Origin: Terrisporobacter petrolearius
GTDB taxonomy: Bacteria; Bacillota; Clostridia; Peptostreptococcales; Peptostreptococcaceae
DNA length: 64,000 nt
Direction: 5' to 3' (one strand)
Assembly: GCF_032598785.1 (NCBI RefSeq)
Contig: NZ_CP102984.1
Within the stretch, counting starts at the first letter, position 1. Each line of letters opens with the position of its first letter. The position numbers and the translations under genes are program-made. Below are positions 17,422-26,550 of this stretch, piece by piece. The notes beneath the pieces are model-generated. The model was not told the origin of the DNA. It did not search any database and saw nothing but the letters and a program-made list of their open reading frames with translations.

Positions 17422-19404
17422 ATGATTAACAATATCATAAGTGATAGGAGCTTAATAGAAAAAGAAAAGAAACTATTTGAAAAGATAATATTTTTCGTAT
17501 TATTAGTTTGTTGTATTTATGTTTTCAATATATTTTCTAAAATGGGGGAAGAAAAATCTTATTTAGAATCTACTTTATTTTTTATAAGAAGTTTTAGTTC
17601 TATACTATCCGTATTGGCTTTTGGGAGTTGTTTAATTTCTTATAATAGATTAAAAAAAGATAGTATTTTTGTTATATCTTTAATGTATCTAGGATTATCT
17701 ATAGGAATAGTATCTGGGCAAATAGATTTTCTTAGCTTTTATTATGAAGAGTATAACTTGTTTAGTTATATTACTGTATCTACTTCTATTCTTAGGATTA
17801 TTTTGCTATTAATAGCTATAATTCCTAAAAGTAAAATTAAAACATTAATTGTTAATAATAAAAAAATATCAATTATATTTGTAGTGTTGTATACGATACT
17901 ATTTAATTTAGTAGAAAAAAATCTTAGCTTTCTTCACTATCTTTATAGTACAGATTTTTTTATAATATATAATTATTTTCTAACATTAGTATACCTTATT
18001 TGTGCAATAAGACTACTTGCTATAGGTATTAAGGACAAAGAATATATATTTGTAGTATTAGCTTCTAGTATTTTTATGCTAGCTATCAAGGCAATTTATG
18101 CAGTATATGCAGTAGATACAACATCATTTTATGCGAAGTTAACATCGGTGTCTATTACGTACATAATATTTTTAATTATTATTGCTGGGTCTTTTATTGA
18201 ATTATATTTGTACATAAATAGAACAAAAATACTTAATGAAAATTTAAGTCTTTTTTACAATTTAACTGATAACCATAAACATAGTTTTATGTTTATTTGC
18301 AGAGAAGATGGAGAAATAATATATGGGAATAAAAAGTTTAAAGACTATTACAAAATTAATTCACCTGAAGATGTAAAAAGAGTTAAGTTGTCATTTGCAA
18401 TATTAGCTAATAAATTAGAGAATAAGGATGAAATTATAAAAAGCTTAAACACTAAAGGGGTATGGAGAGGAATAATTAAAAATCCAGATGAAAGTAGATC
18501 AGTAGATTGTTCATTACAAGTTATTGAAACATTAGATGCAAAAAAAGAGTTTGCCATAACTTATATGGATGTATCAAAATTAATACGTAAAGAATTAGAG
18601 TTAGAAAAATTAAAGGTATACAACAAAGAGAAGACCGAATTTATGTCTAATATATCTCATGAGCTTAGAACTCCAATAAATATTTTTTATTCAACAATTC
18701 AACTTCTTGATATTTCACTAGCAAAATCAGATAAAGATTTTAAGCAAATGTATAGAAGATATAGAAAAACATTACATGTAAATTGCAAGAGGATGTTAAG
18801 GTTAATTAATAATGTGGTTGATATTTCTAAAATAGAAACAGGAATATTAAAAGGAAAATTTGATTATTATAACATAATTGCCATAGTTGAGGATGTAACT
18901 TTATCTGTTGTAAATTATGCTCAATTAAAATCTATTAATATACAATTTGACACTAATGAAGAAGAATTTATAGCAAAATGTGATCCATCTATGATAGAGA
19001 GGGCCTTGTTAAATTTACTTTCAAATGCTATAAAATTCACTCCTGAAAATAAAAATATTTATGTTAATATATATGTCAATGATGACTTTGCAGAAATTAA
19101 TATAAAAGATGAAGGTATTGGAATATCAAAGAGTGATAAGACTGCCATATTTGAAAGGTTCGTTCAGGCAGACAAATCATTGACTAGAGAGAATGAAGGT
19201 AGTGGTATAGGATTAAGCATAGTAAAATCTATAATTGATATTCATGATGGCTATATTAGTGTTGAAAGTAAAGTTGGTGAAGGTAGTACTTTCAAAATAA
19301 TACTTCCTAATAGATGCGATGAGTGTATTGATTATAAAATTTACGATATAAGTAACTACAATACAGAATTAGAATTATCTGATATATATGAAATATTAGT
19401 ATAA
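17422..19404 (+). CDS. Orphan membrane sensor histidine kinase
   Basis: A 660-residue kinase. Residues 20-275 contain about seven or eight hydrophobic helices forming an N-terminal membrane sensor region; residues 285-385 look like a PAS domain (ICREDGEIIYGNKKF). The HisKA motif MSNISHELRTPINIF puts the phosphorylated histidine at 413. The ATPase has NLLSNAIKFTPENK (N box), DEGIGIS (G1) and GSGIGLSIVKSI (G2). No response regulator gene is adjacent. In Clostridia, orphan kinases of this layout often act on Spo0A, so that partner is plausible but unproven. It is a single-gene unit ended by the hairpin at 19403. Confidence 0.88.
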   Translation: MINNIISDRSLIEKEKKLFEKIIFFVLLVCCIYVFNIFSKMGEEKSYLESTLFFIRSFSSILSVLAFGSCLISYNRLKKDSIFVISLMYLGLSIGIVSGQIDFLSFYYEEYNLFSYITVSTSILRIILLLIAIIPKSKIKTLIVNNKKISIIFVVLYTILFNLVEKNLSFLHYLYSTDFFIIYNYFLTLVYLICAIRLLAIGIKDKEYIFVVLASSIFMLAIKAIYAVYAVDTTSFYAKLTSVSITYIIFLIIIAGSFIELYLYINRTKILNENLSLFYNLTDNHKHSFMFICREDGEIIYGNKKFKDYYKINSPEDVKRVKLSFAILANKLENKDEIIKSLNTKGVWRGIIKNPDESRSVDCSLQVIETLDAKKEFAITYMDVSKLIRKELELEKLKVYNKEKTEFMSNISHELRTPINIFYSTIQLLDISLAKSDKDFKQMYRRYRKTLHVNCKRMLRLINNVVDISKIETGILKGKFDYYNIIAIVEDVTLSVVNYAQLKSINIQFDTNEEEFIAKCDPSMIERALLNLLSNAIKFTPENKNIYVNIYVNDDFAEINIKDEGIGISKSDKTAIFERFVQADKSLTRENEGSGIGLSIVKSIIDIHDGYISVESKVGEGSTFKIILPNRCDECIDYKIYDISNYNTELELSDIYEILV

Positions 19405-19429
19405 AAATCCCCTTTTTGGGGATTTTTAT
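19403..19429 (+). terminator. Terminator after the orphan kinase
   Basis: AAAATCCCC with GGGGATTTT around a short T-rich loop, then a T run; it overlaps the stop codon. Confidence 0.82.
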
Positions 19430-19863
19430 TGCCATAAACTTAAGAGTTATGATAATATTTAACGAATTTAAGTAAGAATACTATTAATATTATTTCAGGA
19501 GTGTATCAATATAATAAGTGGAATATTTTAAAAAATCCAAAATACACAATAGGCCAAATAAAAGAAATTAATTCACAAGTAATTTATTCAAATGACTAAA
19601 CTTATTTAAATGCAAGAATACTATTTGGATGTGTAGATATTGGGCAGAGCCATTAGCTAAGAGATGTGTTGTAATTATGAATATGATATGGAAATTGTTC
19701 ATACTGATTTAAAAATGGGAATTATGTATAAAATTTTCTACCAATTATTATTACCCGGAAAGATTAAAGTTCTTATTTAATAAAAGAGAAGATAAAAAGC
19801 GTTTAACTATATGAGAAAACTATAACTATATTTTTGATTTACAAAAATATAGTTATAATTTTC
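19430..19863 (+). other. Intergenic region without a convincing gene
   Basis: About 430 bases with no open frame of useful length and no good ribosome binding site. Several short coding-looking stretches are broken by stops in all frames, so a decayed gene is possible but I cannot name it. The right end (about 19812-19862) holds an imperfect inverted repeat, ACTATAACTATATTTTTG with CAAAAATATAGTTATAAT, running into T residues, which may be a terminator just before the promoter of the siderophore operon. Confidence 0.45.
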
Positions 19864-19892
19864 TTGACCGAAAAAAAAATGGATGATATAAT
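19864..19892 (+). promoter_or_regulatory. Sigma-A promoter of the siderophore operon
   Basis: TTGACC at 19864-19869 and TATAAT at 19887-19892 with a 17-base spacer. The predicted transcription start falls at the left edge of the Fur-like box. Confidence 0.8.
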
Positions 19893-19903
19893 TAAAATAC
19901 AAA

Positions 19904-19922
19904 AATGATAATGATTATTATT
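19904..19922 (+). promoter_or_regulatory. Fur-type iron box
   Basis: AATGATAATGATTATTATT matches the Fur consensus (GATAATGATTATCATTATC and the 7-1-7 TGATAAT-N-ATTATCA form) closely. It covers the predicted transcription start, so iron-bound Fur would block transcription. A second related stretch, AATGATAATT, lies at about 19933. Confidence 0.8.
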
Positions 19923-19970
19923 TATAATAATTAATGATAATTAATACTATAACAACAAGGAGATATTGAC

Positions 19971-20906
19971 GTGAAAAAAATAAAAGTATTAGCAGTGCTA
20001 GCATTAGTACTTACAACATTCGGATTAATAGGTTGTTCTTCAAATGAAGCAAAAAAGGAAGAGCAAGATACAAGGGTAGTTGAGACAGTAAAGGGAGAAG
20101 TAAAAATACCAGCTAAACCCAAAAAAATAGTAGATATATCAGGAAGTAGTGAAGAACTATCATTATTAGGACAAAATGTAGTAGGTACAGCAAACGTAGA
20201 TTCTTATGATACAGAAAATGTACCTTCATATATGAAAGATTTATTAGGTGATGCAAAAGTAGTGGGACATTCAATGATGGAAACAGCTGATATAGAAGCA
20301 ATACTTGCTTTAGAGCCAGATTTAATTATAATGGCACCAAGACAAGAAGAAATATATGATCAATTAAAAGAAATAGCACCTACAGTTATGCTAGAAGATA
20401 AATCAAATGATTGGGAAGCAAAATTAAAAGATGTGGCTAATTTATTTGGACAAGAAGACAAAGTAAAGTCTTGGCTAGATGCTTATTATAAAAAAGCTGA
20501 AAAATTAGGAAAAGAGATAAAATCAGCTAATGGTGAAGATACTACTTATTTAACAGTTTTAGCAAGTTCAGGTTCATTTATGGTATTTAGTGAAGGTGGA
20601 ATAGGAACAGTGTTAAAAGAAGATATGAAATTACCTCAACCAACTAATATACCTAAGCAAGATAGTATAACTCTACCAACTGTTACAATGGAAGGATTAT
20701 CAGAAATAGATGCAGATCACATAATAGTAATAGCAACTCAGTCAGATAAATCAGACCTAAAAGATAGTTCAGTTTGGTCAGAAATAAGAGCTGTAAAAGA
20801 AGGGAATGTAACTATATTAGATGCAAGTCCATATTTCTCTCAAGCTTACAATCCAATAGGAAGAGAATTAATCTTAGAGTCTGTTAAAGACGCTGTTATA
20901 AAATAA
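19971..20906 (+). CDS. Iron-siderophore ABC transporter substrate-binding lipoprotein
   Basis: A 311-residue lipoprotein with an N-terminal signal and lipobox LIGC at residues 19-22. The mature part is a class III (FecB/FhuD-like) binding protein: IVDISGSSEEL in the first lobe and the ILALEPDLIIMA helix pattern typical of PeriBP_2. It captures a ferric siderophore or haem-like ligand outside the membrane and hands it to the two permeases downstream. GTG start with AAGGAG 8 bases upstream. The Fur box and promoter directly precede it. The exact ligand is unknown. Confidence 0.88.
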   Translation: MKKIKVLAVLALVLTTFGLIGCSSNEAKKEEQDTRVVETVKGEVKIPAKPKKIVDISGSSEELSLLGQNVVGTANVDSYDTENVPSYMKDLLGDAKVVGHSMMETADIEAILALEPDLIIMAPRQEEIYDQLKEIAPTVMLEDKSNDWEAKLKDVANLFGQEDKVKSWLDAYYKKAEKLGKEIKSANGEDTTYLTVLASSGSFMVFSEGGIGTVLKEDMKLPQPTNIPKQDSITLPTVTMEGLSEIDADHIIVIATQSDKSDLKDSSVWSEIRAVKEGNVTILDASPYFSQAYNPIGRELILESVKDAVIK

Positions 20907-20917
20907 TAAATCAAGTT

Positions 20918-20945
20918 GGTGGGGAGAAGATCTGATTTCCTCACC
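20918..20945 (+). terminator. Possible attenuating hairpin after the binding-protein gene
   Basis: GGTGGGGAG with TTCCTCACC form an imperfect stem followed by a T-rich stretch. Such hairpins often keep binding-protein mRNA above permease mRNA; this is inferred. Confidence 0.4.
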
Positions 20946-21032
20946 TTCTTTAATTTTATTCAATAATTATGACAAATTAAATGTATATCACTGGATGAAA
21001 AAGCTAAGAAAACCTTATAAGGAGGAGAGTAA

Positions 21033-22043
21033 GTGGGTAAGAATAAGAAGAAAAAAATAGCATTAATAATGATGACACTTGGAATTATAGTACTTATTGG
21101 TGGGATGGTAGTGTCAATATCACTGGGTGCAAAAAATATAGATATAGGAACAATAATAAGCAGTATTTTTTTTGACAAAAATGATATAAATACAAAAATA
21201 ATTAGAGATGTAAGAATGCCAAGGGCTATAGCAGCCGCGTTAGTTGGTGGTTTTTTAGCTGTGTCTGGAGCTATTATGCAAGGTATTACAAGAAATCCTA
21301 TAGCTGAACCATCTGTTATGGGAATTACTCAAGGAGCTACTTTTATGATAGCTGTAGCTTTAGTTTTACAAAGAATTTATCCTAACTTAGTTCTAAATAG
21401 TTTTATTAAAATGATATTTGCATTTTTAGGAGCTAGTATAAGTGGATTATTAGTTTATTTTATAAGTTCTAGAAGTATTAGAAAAGTTGACCCTGTAAAA
21501 CTGGCGTTAGCGGGTACTGCAATGGGAACTTTGTTAATTTCACTGGCTATGGGAATTTCTATGTACTTTAACTTATCACAGGAATTAAGCTTTTGGATAG
21601 CTGGCGGACTTACATCAGCTAAGTGGCAAGGCGTAAAATTACTTTTAATAGTAGGGGGAATTGGATTTATTTCAGCTATGATAATGGCACCTAAGGTTAC
21701 AATTTTAAGTTTAGGCGAAGAAGTTGCCATAGGATTAGGGCAAAAGACTAACTTAGTAAGATTTATATCTTTAATAATTGTAATAGGACTTACAGGAGCA
21801 TCAGTTTCAGTAGCTGGAAATATAGTATTTGTAGGACTTATAGTACCTCAAATAATAAGAGGAATTATAGGAGCAGATTACAAATATATAATTCCATTTT
21901 CAATGTTGTTTGGATCAATTTTATTAGTATATAGTGATATATTAGCAAGAATGATTAACCCTCCATATGAAACACCAATTGGTTCTTTAACAGCACTTCT
22001 TGGAGTTCCAATATTTATTTACCTTGTTAGAAAGGAGAGTTAA
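21033..22043 (+). CDS. FecCD family ABC transporter permease (first)
   Basis: A 336-residue polytopic membrane protein with about ten helices and FecCD family landmarks: VRMPRAIAAALVGG, GAIMQGITRNPIAEPSVMG, and the C-terminal VGLIVPQIIRGIIGADYK that forms the ATPase-coupling loop. It pairs with the next permease in the inner translocation channel. GTG start with AAGGAGGAG upstream. The following gene starts 6 bases after its stop. Confidence 0.9.
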   Translation: MGKNKKKKIALIMMTLGIIVLIGGMVVSISLGAKNIDIGTIISSIFFDKNDINTKIIRDVRMPRAIAAALVGGFLAVSGAIMQGITRNPIAEPSVMGITQGATFMIAVALVLQRIYPNLVLNSFIKMIFAFLGASISGLLVYFISSRSIRKVDPVKLALAGTAMGTLLISLAMGISMYFNLSQELSFWIAGGLTSAKWQGVKLLLIVGGIGFISAMIMAPKVTILSLGEEVAIGLGQKTNLVRFISLIIVIGLTGASVSVAGNIVFVGLIVPQIIRGIIGADYKYIIPFSMLFGSILLVYSDILARMINPPYETPIGSLTALLGVPIFIYLVRKES

Positions 22044-22049
22044 TAGTTT

Positions 22050-23057
22050 ATGAAAAAGAACAAGAAATATTTATTAATCACAGGAATACTGTTAGTTTTA
22101 ATAGGAATTACATTTTTAGTTAGCTTAAATATGGGATCTTTATCAATAGAACCATTTGAGGTAGTAAAAACTTTTTTAGGGCAAGGATCTAAGGCCCATG
22201 AGATTGCTATTTTTAAATTGAGGTTGCCTAGAATTGTAATTGCCATATTAGTAGGAATTGCTTTAGCTACTGCAGGTACAATTTTACAAGGTATTACTAA
22301 AAATGATTTAGCAGATTCAGGAATACTTGGTATAAATTCAGGGTCAGCCTTATTTGTTGTAGTGTATATTTATTTTATGAATGGAAACGTATATGAGGGT
22401 GTAAGCAACTTAACAATATTCACTATGCCAATAATAGCTTTAAGTGGAGCACTATTTGCTGCTTTTTTAATTTATATATTAGCATGGAATAAGGGAATAA
22501 GCTCTTCAAGATTATTATTAATAGGTATAGGAGTAAACATAGCATTCACATCATTACTTACAATTTTCCAACTTAAATTTACTACACAAGAATTTAATAG
22601 GGTAATGGCTTGGACTTCGGGAAGTATTTGGGGTTCTAACTGGAAATATGTAATGGCAATTTTACCGTTTATATTAATAATAATGACACTTACACTTTAT
22701 AAAGCTAGATATTTAGATGCACTAAATCTAGGAGATGAAGTTGCTAAGGGGTTAGGAATAGAAGTGGAAAAAGAAAGAAGAAAATTAATAATTTATGCTG
22801 TTGTATTATCAGGTGTGTCCACATCTGTAGCAGGAAGTATAGGATTTTTAGGACTTGTTGCTCCACATATAGCAAGGAAGTTGGTAGGTCCAAAGCATAG
22901 TAAGTTAATTCCAATCTCCGCACTTATAGGTACGTTGATTTTATTAGTTGGAGATACCATATCAAGAAATATAATAGCACCTATGGAAATTCCGGTGGGA
23001 ATAGTTGTAGCAATAATAGGTGTACCATACTTTATTTATTTAATGTTAGCAGAGTAG
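22050..23057 (+). CDS. FecCD family ABC transporter permease (second)
   Basis: A 335-residue paralogue of the preceding permease: LRLPRIVIAILVGIALATAGTILQGITKNDLADSGILG and VAPHIARKLVGPKH (coupling helix). With the first permease it forms a heterodimeric channel for the ferric siderophore. The ATP-binding gene follows 15 bases later. Confidence 0.9.
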   Translation: MKKNKKYLLITGILLVLIGITFLVSLNMGSLSIEPFEVVKTFLGQGSKAHEIAIFKLRLPRIVIAILVGIALATAGTILQGITKNDLADSGILGINSGSALFVVVYIYFMNGNVYEGVSNLTIFTMPIIALSGALFAAFLIYILAWNKGISSSRLLLIGIGVNIAFTSLLTIFQLKFTTQEFNRVMAWTSGSIWGSNWKYVMAILPFILIIMTLTLYKARYLDALNLGDEVAKGLGIEVEKERRKLIIYAVVLSGVSTSVAGSIGFLGLVAPHIARKLVGPKHSKLIPISALIGTLILLVGDTISRNIIAPMEIPVGIVVAIIGVPYFIYLMLAE

Positions 23058-23072
23058 AAAGAGGGAAAAATT

Positions 23073-23858
23073 ATGACAGCTATAAGAACTAATAATTTAA
23101 ATATATCTTACGGAAACTTAGATATTGTTAAAGACTTGAATTTAGAAATCCCTAGTGGAAAAATAACAACTATAATAGGTGCCAATGGTTGTGGTAAATC
23201 CACAATTTTAAAAACTATCGCAAGAATATTAACACCTAAAAGTGGTGATATATTTATAAATGAAAAAAATATAAAAGAACAATCTTCAAAGGATTTAGCC
23301 AAAATAATGGCAGTGCTGCCTCAAAGTCCACAAGCACCAAAAGGGCTTACAGTGGAAGAGTTAATAGCATATGGAAGATTTCCACATCAAAAAGGGTTTG
23401 GAAGATTAAAAGAAGATGATGAAGATATAGTAACTTGGGCTCTAGAAGTTACAGGAATAAAGGAATTTAGAGATAGACCCATTGAAGCCTTATCTGGAGG
23501 TCAAAGACAAAGAGCTTGGATTGCAATGGCACTAGCTCAACAAACAGATATACTAGTGTTAGATGAGCCAACTACTTATTTAGATTTAGCTCATCAGCTA
23601 GAGGTATTAAATTTATTACAAGAACTAAATGAAAAACATAATACAACAATTGTTATGGTTATACATGAATTAAATAATGCAGCAAGGTTTGCTCATCATA
23701 TGATAGGAATCAAAAAAGGAGAAATAGCTTGTGAGGGAAGTGCTCATGAAGTAATGACAAAGGAAAATCTTAAAGAGCTATTTAATATTGATGCAGAAAT
23801 TGTGGAAGATCCTAGATCTAAAAAACCTGTTTGTATAACTTATGATATGGTAGGATAG
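23073..23858 (+). CDS. Iron-siderophore ABC transporter ATP-binding protein
   Basis: A 261-residue ATPase with Walker A GANGCGKST near residue 37, signature LSGGQRQRAWIAMALAQ, Walker B ILVLDEPTTYLD and switch histidine MVIHELNNA. The DEPTTYLDLAHQ form is typical of the FepC/FhuC group. It powers the two FecCD permeases. The MATE exporter gene starts 8 bases after its stop, which implies co-transcription. Confidence 0.92.
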   Translation: MTAIRTNNLNISYGNLDIVKDLNLEIPSGKITTIIGANGCGKSTILKTIARILTPKSGDIFINEKNIKEQSSKDLAKIMAVLPQSPQAPKGLTVEELIAYGRFPHQKGFGRLKEDDEDIVTWALEVTGIKEFRDRPIEALSGGQRQRAWIAMALAQQTDILVLDEPTTYLDLAHQLEVLNLLQELNEKHNTTIVMVIHELNNAARFAHHMIGIKKGEIACEGSAHEVMTKENLKELFNIDAEIVEDPRSKKPVCITYDMVG

Positions 23859-23866
23859 GAGAAATA

Positions 23867-25228
23867 ATGGAAAATCAAAGAGCATTAAGACATGAAAATA
23901 TAAGTAAATTACTAATTAAGTATTCAGTGCCTGCCATCCTTGCTATGATGGTTACTTCATTATATAACACAGTTGATAGAGTATATATAGGCTCTATGGA
24001 AAATGTAGGTGCTTTAGCCATATCGGGACTAGGAATTACTATGCCGCTATTTACCATACTTGGAGCTTTTTGTGTAGCTATAGCTGTAGGAGGAAGCACC
24101 AATATATCAATAAAACTTGGAGAAGGAAATAAAGAAGAAGCAGAAAAAATAATGGGAAGTACAGTGGCTTTAGAATTTGTTGTAGGAATTATTATGGTGT
24201 TGGTAGGAATACTTTTCTTAGATAAGATTCTTTATGCTTTTGGAGCAAGTGATGATACTATAAAATATGCGAGAGATTATATGAGCGTAATTTTTGCAGG
24301 AGCTTGGTTTAACTTACCTGGGTTTGCGCTAAATAGTTGTATAAGAGGTGAGGGAAATCCCAAATTATCTGCTCGAATGATGATAACATCATGTGTTCTT
24401 AACTTAATACTAGACCCTATATTTATATTTGGGTTAGGTATGGGAATAAAAGGAGCGGCAATAAGTACAGTGGTTTGCCAGCTATTTATATTTATTTGGT
24501 CAATTTATTACTTTACTCTTGGTAAATCAAACTTAAAATTAAGACTAAAGAATATAAAATTAGATAAAAAATTAGTAAAAATAATATTAGTTATAGCGCT
24601 AACACCATTTCTTATGGAGTTAGCTGCTGGGTCTATACACTTAGTTACAAATAAAGTATTAAAAATATATGGAGGAGATTTATCTATAGGAGCTATGACA
24701 GCAGTTACATCAATTTCACTAATGTTTTTAATGCCTATATTTGGACTAAGCCAAGGTATGCAAACTATAATTGCTTATAATTATGGGGCAAAACAATTAG
24801 GTAGAGCTAAAAAAACTCTTTTATTTGGAATTTTATATGGTACAATAATTTCAACTATAGGATTTATTTTAATTAAATTATTCCCAGAAGTTTTTATTGG
24901 AATATTTACAAAAGATGAAAGTTTAATGAATATGGCAATTGAAGGTATAAATATACATTTAACTACGTTACCTATAGTTGGAATATCAGTTCTTGGTTCT
25001 GTTTATTTTCAATCAATAGGTAAAGCTAAAAAGTCTATGTTTTTAAGTTTACTTAGACAGGTGATTATATTAATACCAGTTATAATAATACTTCCAAAGA
25101 TGTATGGATTAAAAGGAGTATGGGCATCTCAGCCAATATCAGATTTATTAGCTATGTTTATAATTGTATTATCATTATACAAAGAATTTAGAAGAGAGAA
25201 AATAAATTTATCTGAAATATGTAAATAG
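23867..25228 (+). CDS. MATE family efflux transporter in the siderophore operon
   Basis: A 453-residue, twelve-helix MATE exporter: SVPAILAMMVTSLYNTVDRVYIG at the N-terminus is the family hallmark, and the two halves repeat the fold. Family members export organic cations or other small molecules against Na+ or H+. As the last gene of a Fur-controlled import operon, it may export the apo-siderophore, a degradation product or a related compound; this is inferred from position. A long perfect inverted repeat overlaps its last codons. Confidence 0.85.
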   Translation: MENQRALRHENISKLLIKYSVPAILAMMVTSLYNTVDRVYIGSMENVGALAISGLGITMPLFTILGAFCVAIAVGGSTNISIKLGEGNKEEAEKIMGSTVALEFVVGIIMVLVGILFLDKILYAFGASDDTIKYARDYMSVIFAGAWFNLPGFALNSCIRGEGNPKLSARMMITSCVLNLILDPIFIFGLGMGIKGAAISTVVCQLFIFIWSIYYFTLGKSNLKLRLKNIKLDKKLVKIILVIALTPFLMELAAGSIHLVTNKVLKIYGGDLSIGAMTAVTSISLMFLMPIFGLSQGMQTIIAYNYGAKQLGRAKKTLLFGILYGTIISTIGFILIKLFPEVFIGIFTKDESLMNMAIEGINIHLTTLPIVGISVLGSVYFQSIGKAKKSMFLSLLRQVIILIPVIIILPKMYGLKGVWASQPISDLLAMFIIVLSLYKEFRREKINLSEICK

Positions 25229-25277
25229 AAAAAGGCAAAGTTAATTATTTTAACTTTGCCTTTTTCTATTTACATAT
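25217..25277 (+). terminator. Exceptionally long perfect terminator hairpin
   Basis: A 28-bp perfect inverted repeat (25217-25244 with 25250-25277) and a 5-base loop, TTATT. The inner part, AAAAAGGCAAAGTTAA with its complement ending in TTTTT, is a bidirectional terminator. The left arm includes the last codons and stop of the MATE gene. Confidence 0.9.
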
Positions 25278-25604
25278 AATAAATTAAAACTTAATTGTTA
25301 AAGTTATTAAATTATGCATACAAATTAATTGTTAAAAGAATATTTATACAAAAAAATACAAGAAAGTATAAGATATATTATTTTTTATTAGAAAAAAACA
25401 GCGAAAATTATATCAATAAAAAGAATTATGTAAATTTTCTGATTAATTTATCCGAAAATGTATATTACCAAATATTGACTTTGATTTAGGCCTAAATTAA
25501 TATTTAAGTAAATAAAAAACATCGATAATATGAAAAAATAAACAAATGTAAAAAAATTACTATTAATGTATAAATTAAAATTTAGATAAGAAGGGGGAAA
25601 AAAG
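25278..25604 (+). promoter_or_regulatory. Leader region of the opp operon with a candidate promoter
   Basis: About 330 bases with no credible gene; a 64-codon open frame here (25295-25489) has no ribosome binding site. A possible promoter is TTGACT at 25475-25480 and TAATAT at 25498-25503 with a 17-base spacer, overlapping the palindrome TTTAGGCCTAAA (25485-25496), which could be an operator. The oppB ribosome site AAGGGGG precedes the ATG at 25605. Confidence 0.5.
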
Positions 25605-26531
25605 ATGGACACAGCAAAGTTTGTTTTTAAGCGTATTTTAATGGCTATTTTTACTATTTTTGTTGCAGCTACTATTACATTCTTTTTAATGAAATTAGTA
25701 CCTGGAAGTCCATTTGCTTCTGAAAAAGCAAATGAAATAGCCCAACAAGCATTAAATGAGAAGTATGGTTTGGATAAACCTGTATATGAGCAATACAAGA
25801 TATATCTTCAACAATTATTACATGGAGATTTGGGGGTAAGTTATAAACTTCAAAGAAATGTACCAGTCATGACAATAATCAAGCAATCATTTCCTATATC
25901 AGCAAAAATTGGTGCGATGGCAATTATTTTCGCAATATTATTTGGAATTCCGTTAGGATGCTTATCCGCGTTGAAAAGAGAAAAATGGCAGGATAGTGTA
26001 ATTCGTGTAATATCAACTTTAGGTATTGCGGTACCATCTTTCGTAATTGCAACAGCGTCAATGTTGCTGTTTGCAATTCAATTAAAAATATTACCTACAT
26101 ATGGATTAAGTGGTCCGTCTAGTTATATATTACCTGTATTCACCTTGGGATTTTACCCTATGTGTTATATAACAAGATTAATGCGTTCAAGTATGTTAGA
26201 TGCTTTGGGTCAAGATTATATTAGGACAGCGAGAGCAAAGGGAATGTCTGAATTTGTAGTTACATTTAAACATGCTCTTAAAAACTCATTAATACCAGTT
26301 ATAACTTATTTAGGTCCTTTAGTTGCATTTACTCTTGTAGGAGGATTTGTTGTAGAAAAAGTATTCAACATTCCAGGACTTGGTAGATACTTCATTAAAG
26401 CAATAGATGCAAGGGACTATAACATTATAATGGGTACAACTGTATTTTTGGCTACATTTGTAATATTAATGAACTTACTTTGTGACGTTTTATACAAATT
26501 AGTAGACCCTAGAATTAAGTTAGATGATTAG
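25605..26531 (+). CDS. oppB: Oligopeptide ABC transporter permease OppB
   Basis: A 308-residue permease with six helices. The N-terminal FVFKRILMAIFTIFVAATITF and LVPGSPF are typical of the OppB/DppB group, and the EAA-like loop RTARAKGMSEFVVTFKHALKNSL couples to the ATPases. First gene of an oppBCDFA operon that imports peptides, a main nitrogen and carbon source for anaerobic Clostridia. Confidence 0.93.
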   Translation: MDTAKFVFKRILMAIFTIFVAATITFFLMKLVPGSPFASEKANEIAQQALNEKYGLDKPVYEQYKIYLQQLLHGDLGVSYKLQRNVPVMTIIKQSFPISAKIGAMAIIFAILFGIPLGCLSALKREKWQDSVIRVISTLGIAVPSFVIATASMLLFAIQLKILPTYGLSGPSSYILPVFTLGFYPMCYITRLMRSSMLDALGQDYIRTARAKGMSEFVVTFKHALKNSLIPVITYLGPLVAFTLVGGFVVEKVFNIPGLGRYFIKAIDARDYNIIMGTTVFLATFVILMNLLCDVLYKLVDPRIKLDD

Positions 26532-26550
26532 GTAAGGGGGGATAAATATT

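Noticed and set aside
19600..19800. Decayed gene between the orphan kinase and siderophore operon
   Set aside because: Coding-looking fragments are short, in different frames, and match no family that I recognise; evidence is too thin to call a pseudogene.
25295..25489. 64-codon open frame before oppB
   Set aside because: No ribosome binding site, low-complexity Ile/Lys/Asn/Tyr composition typical of AT-rich intergenic DNA, and it covers the promoter region.
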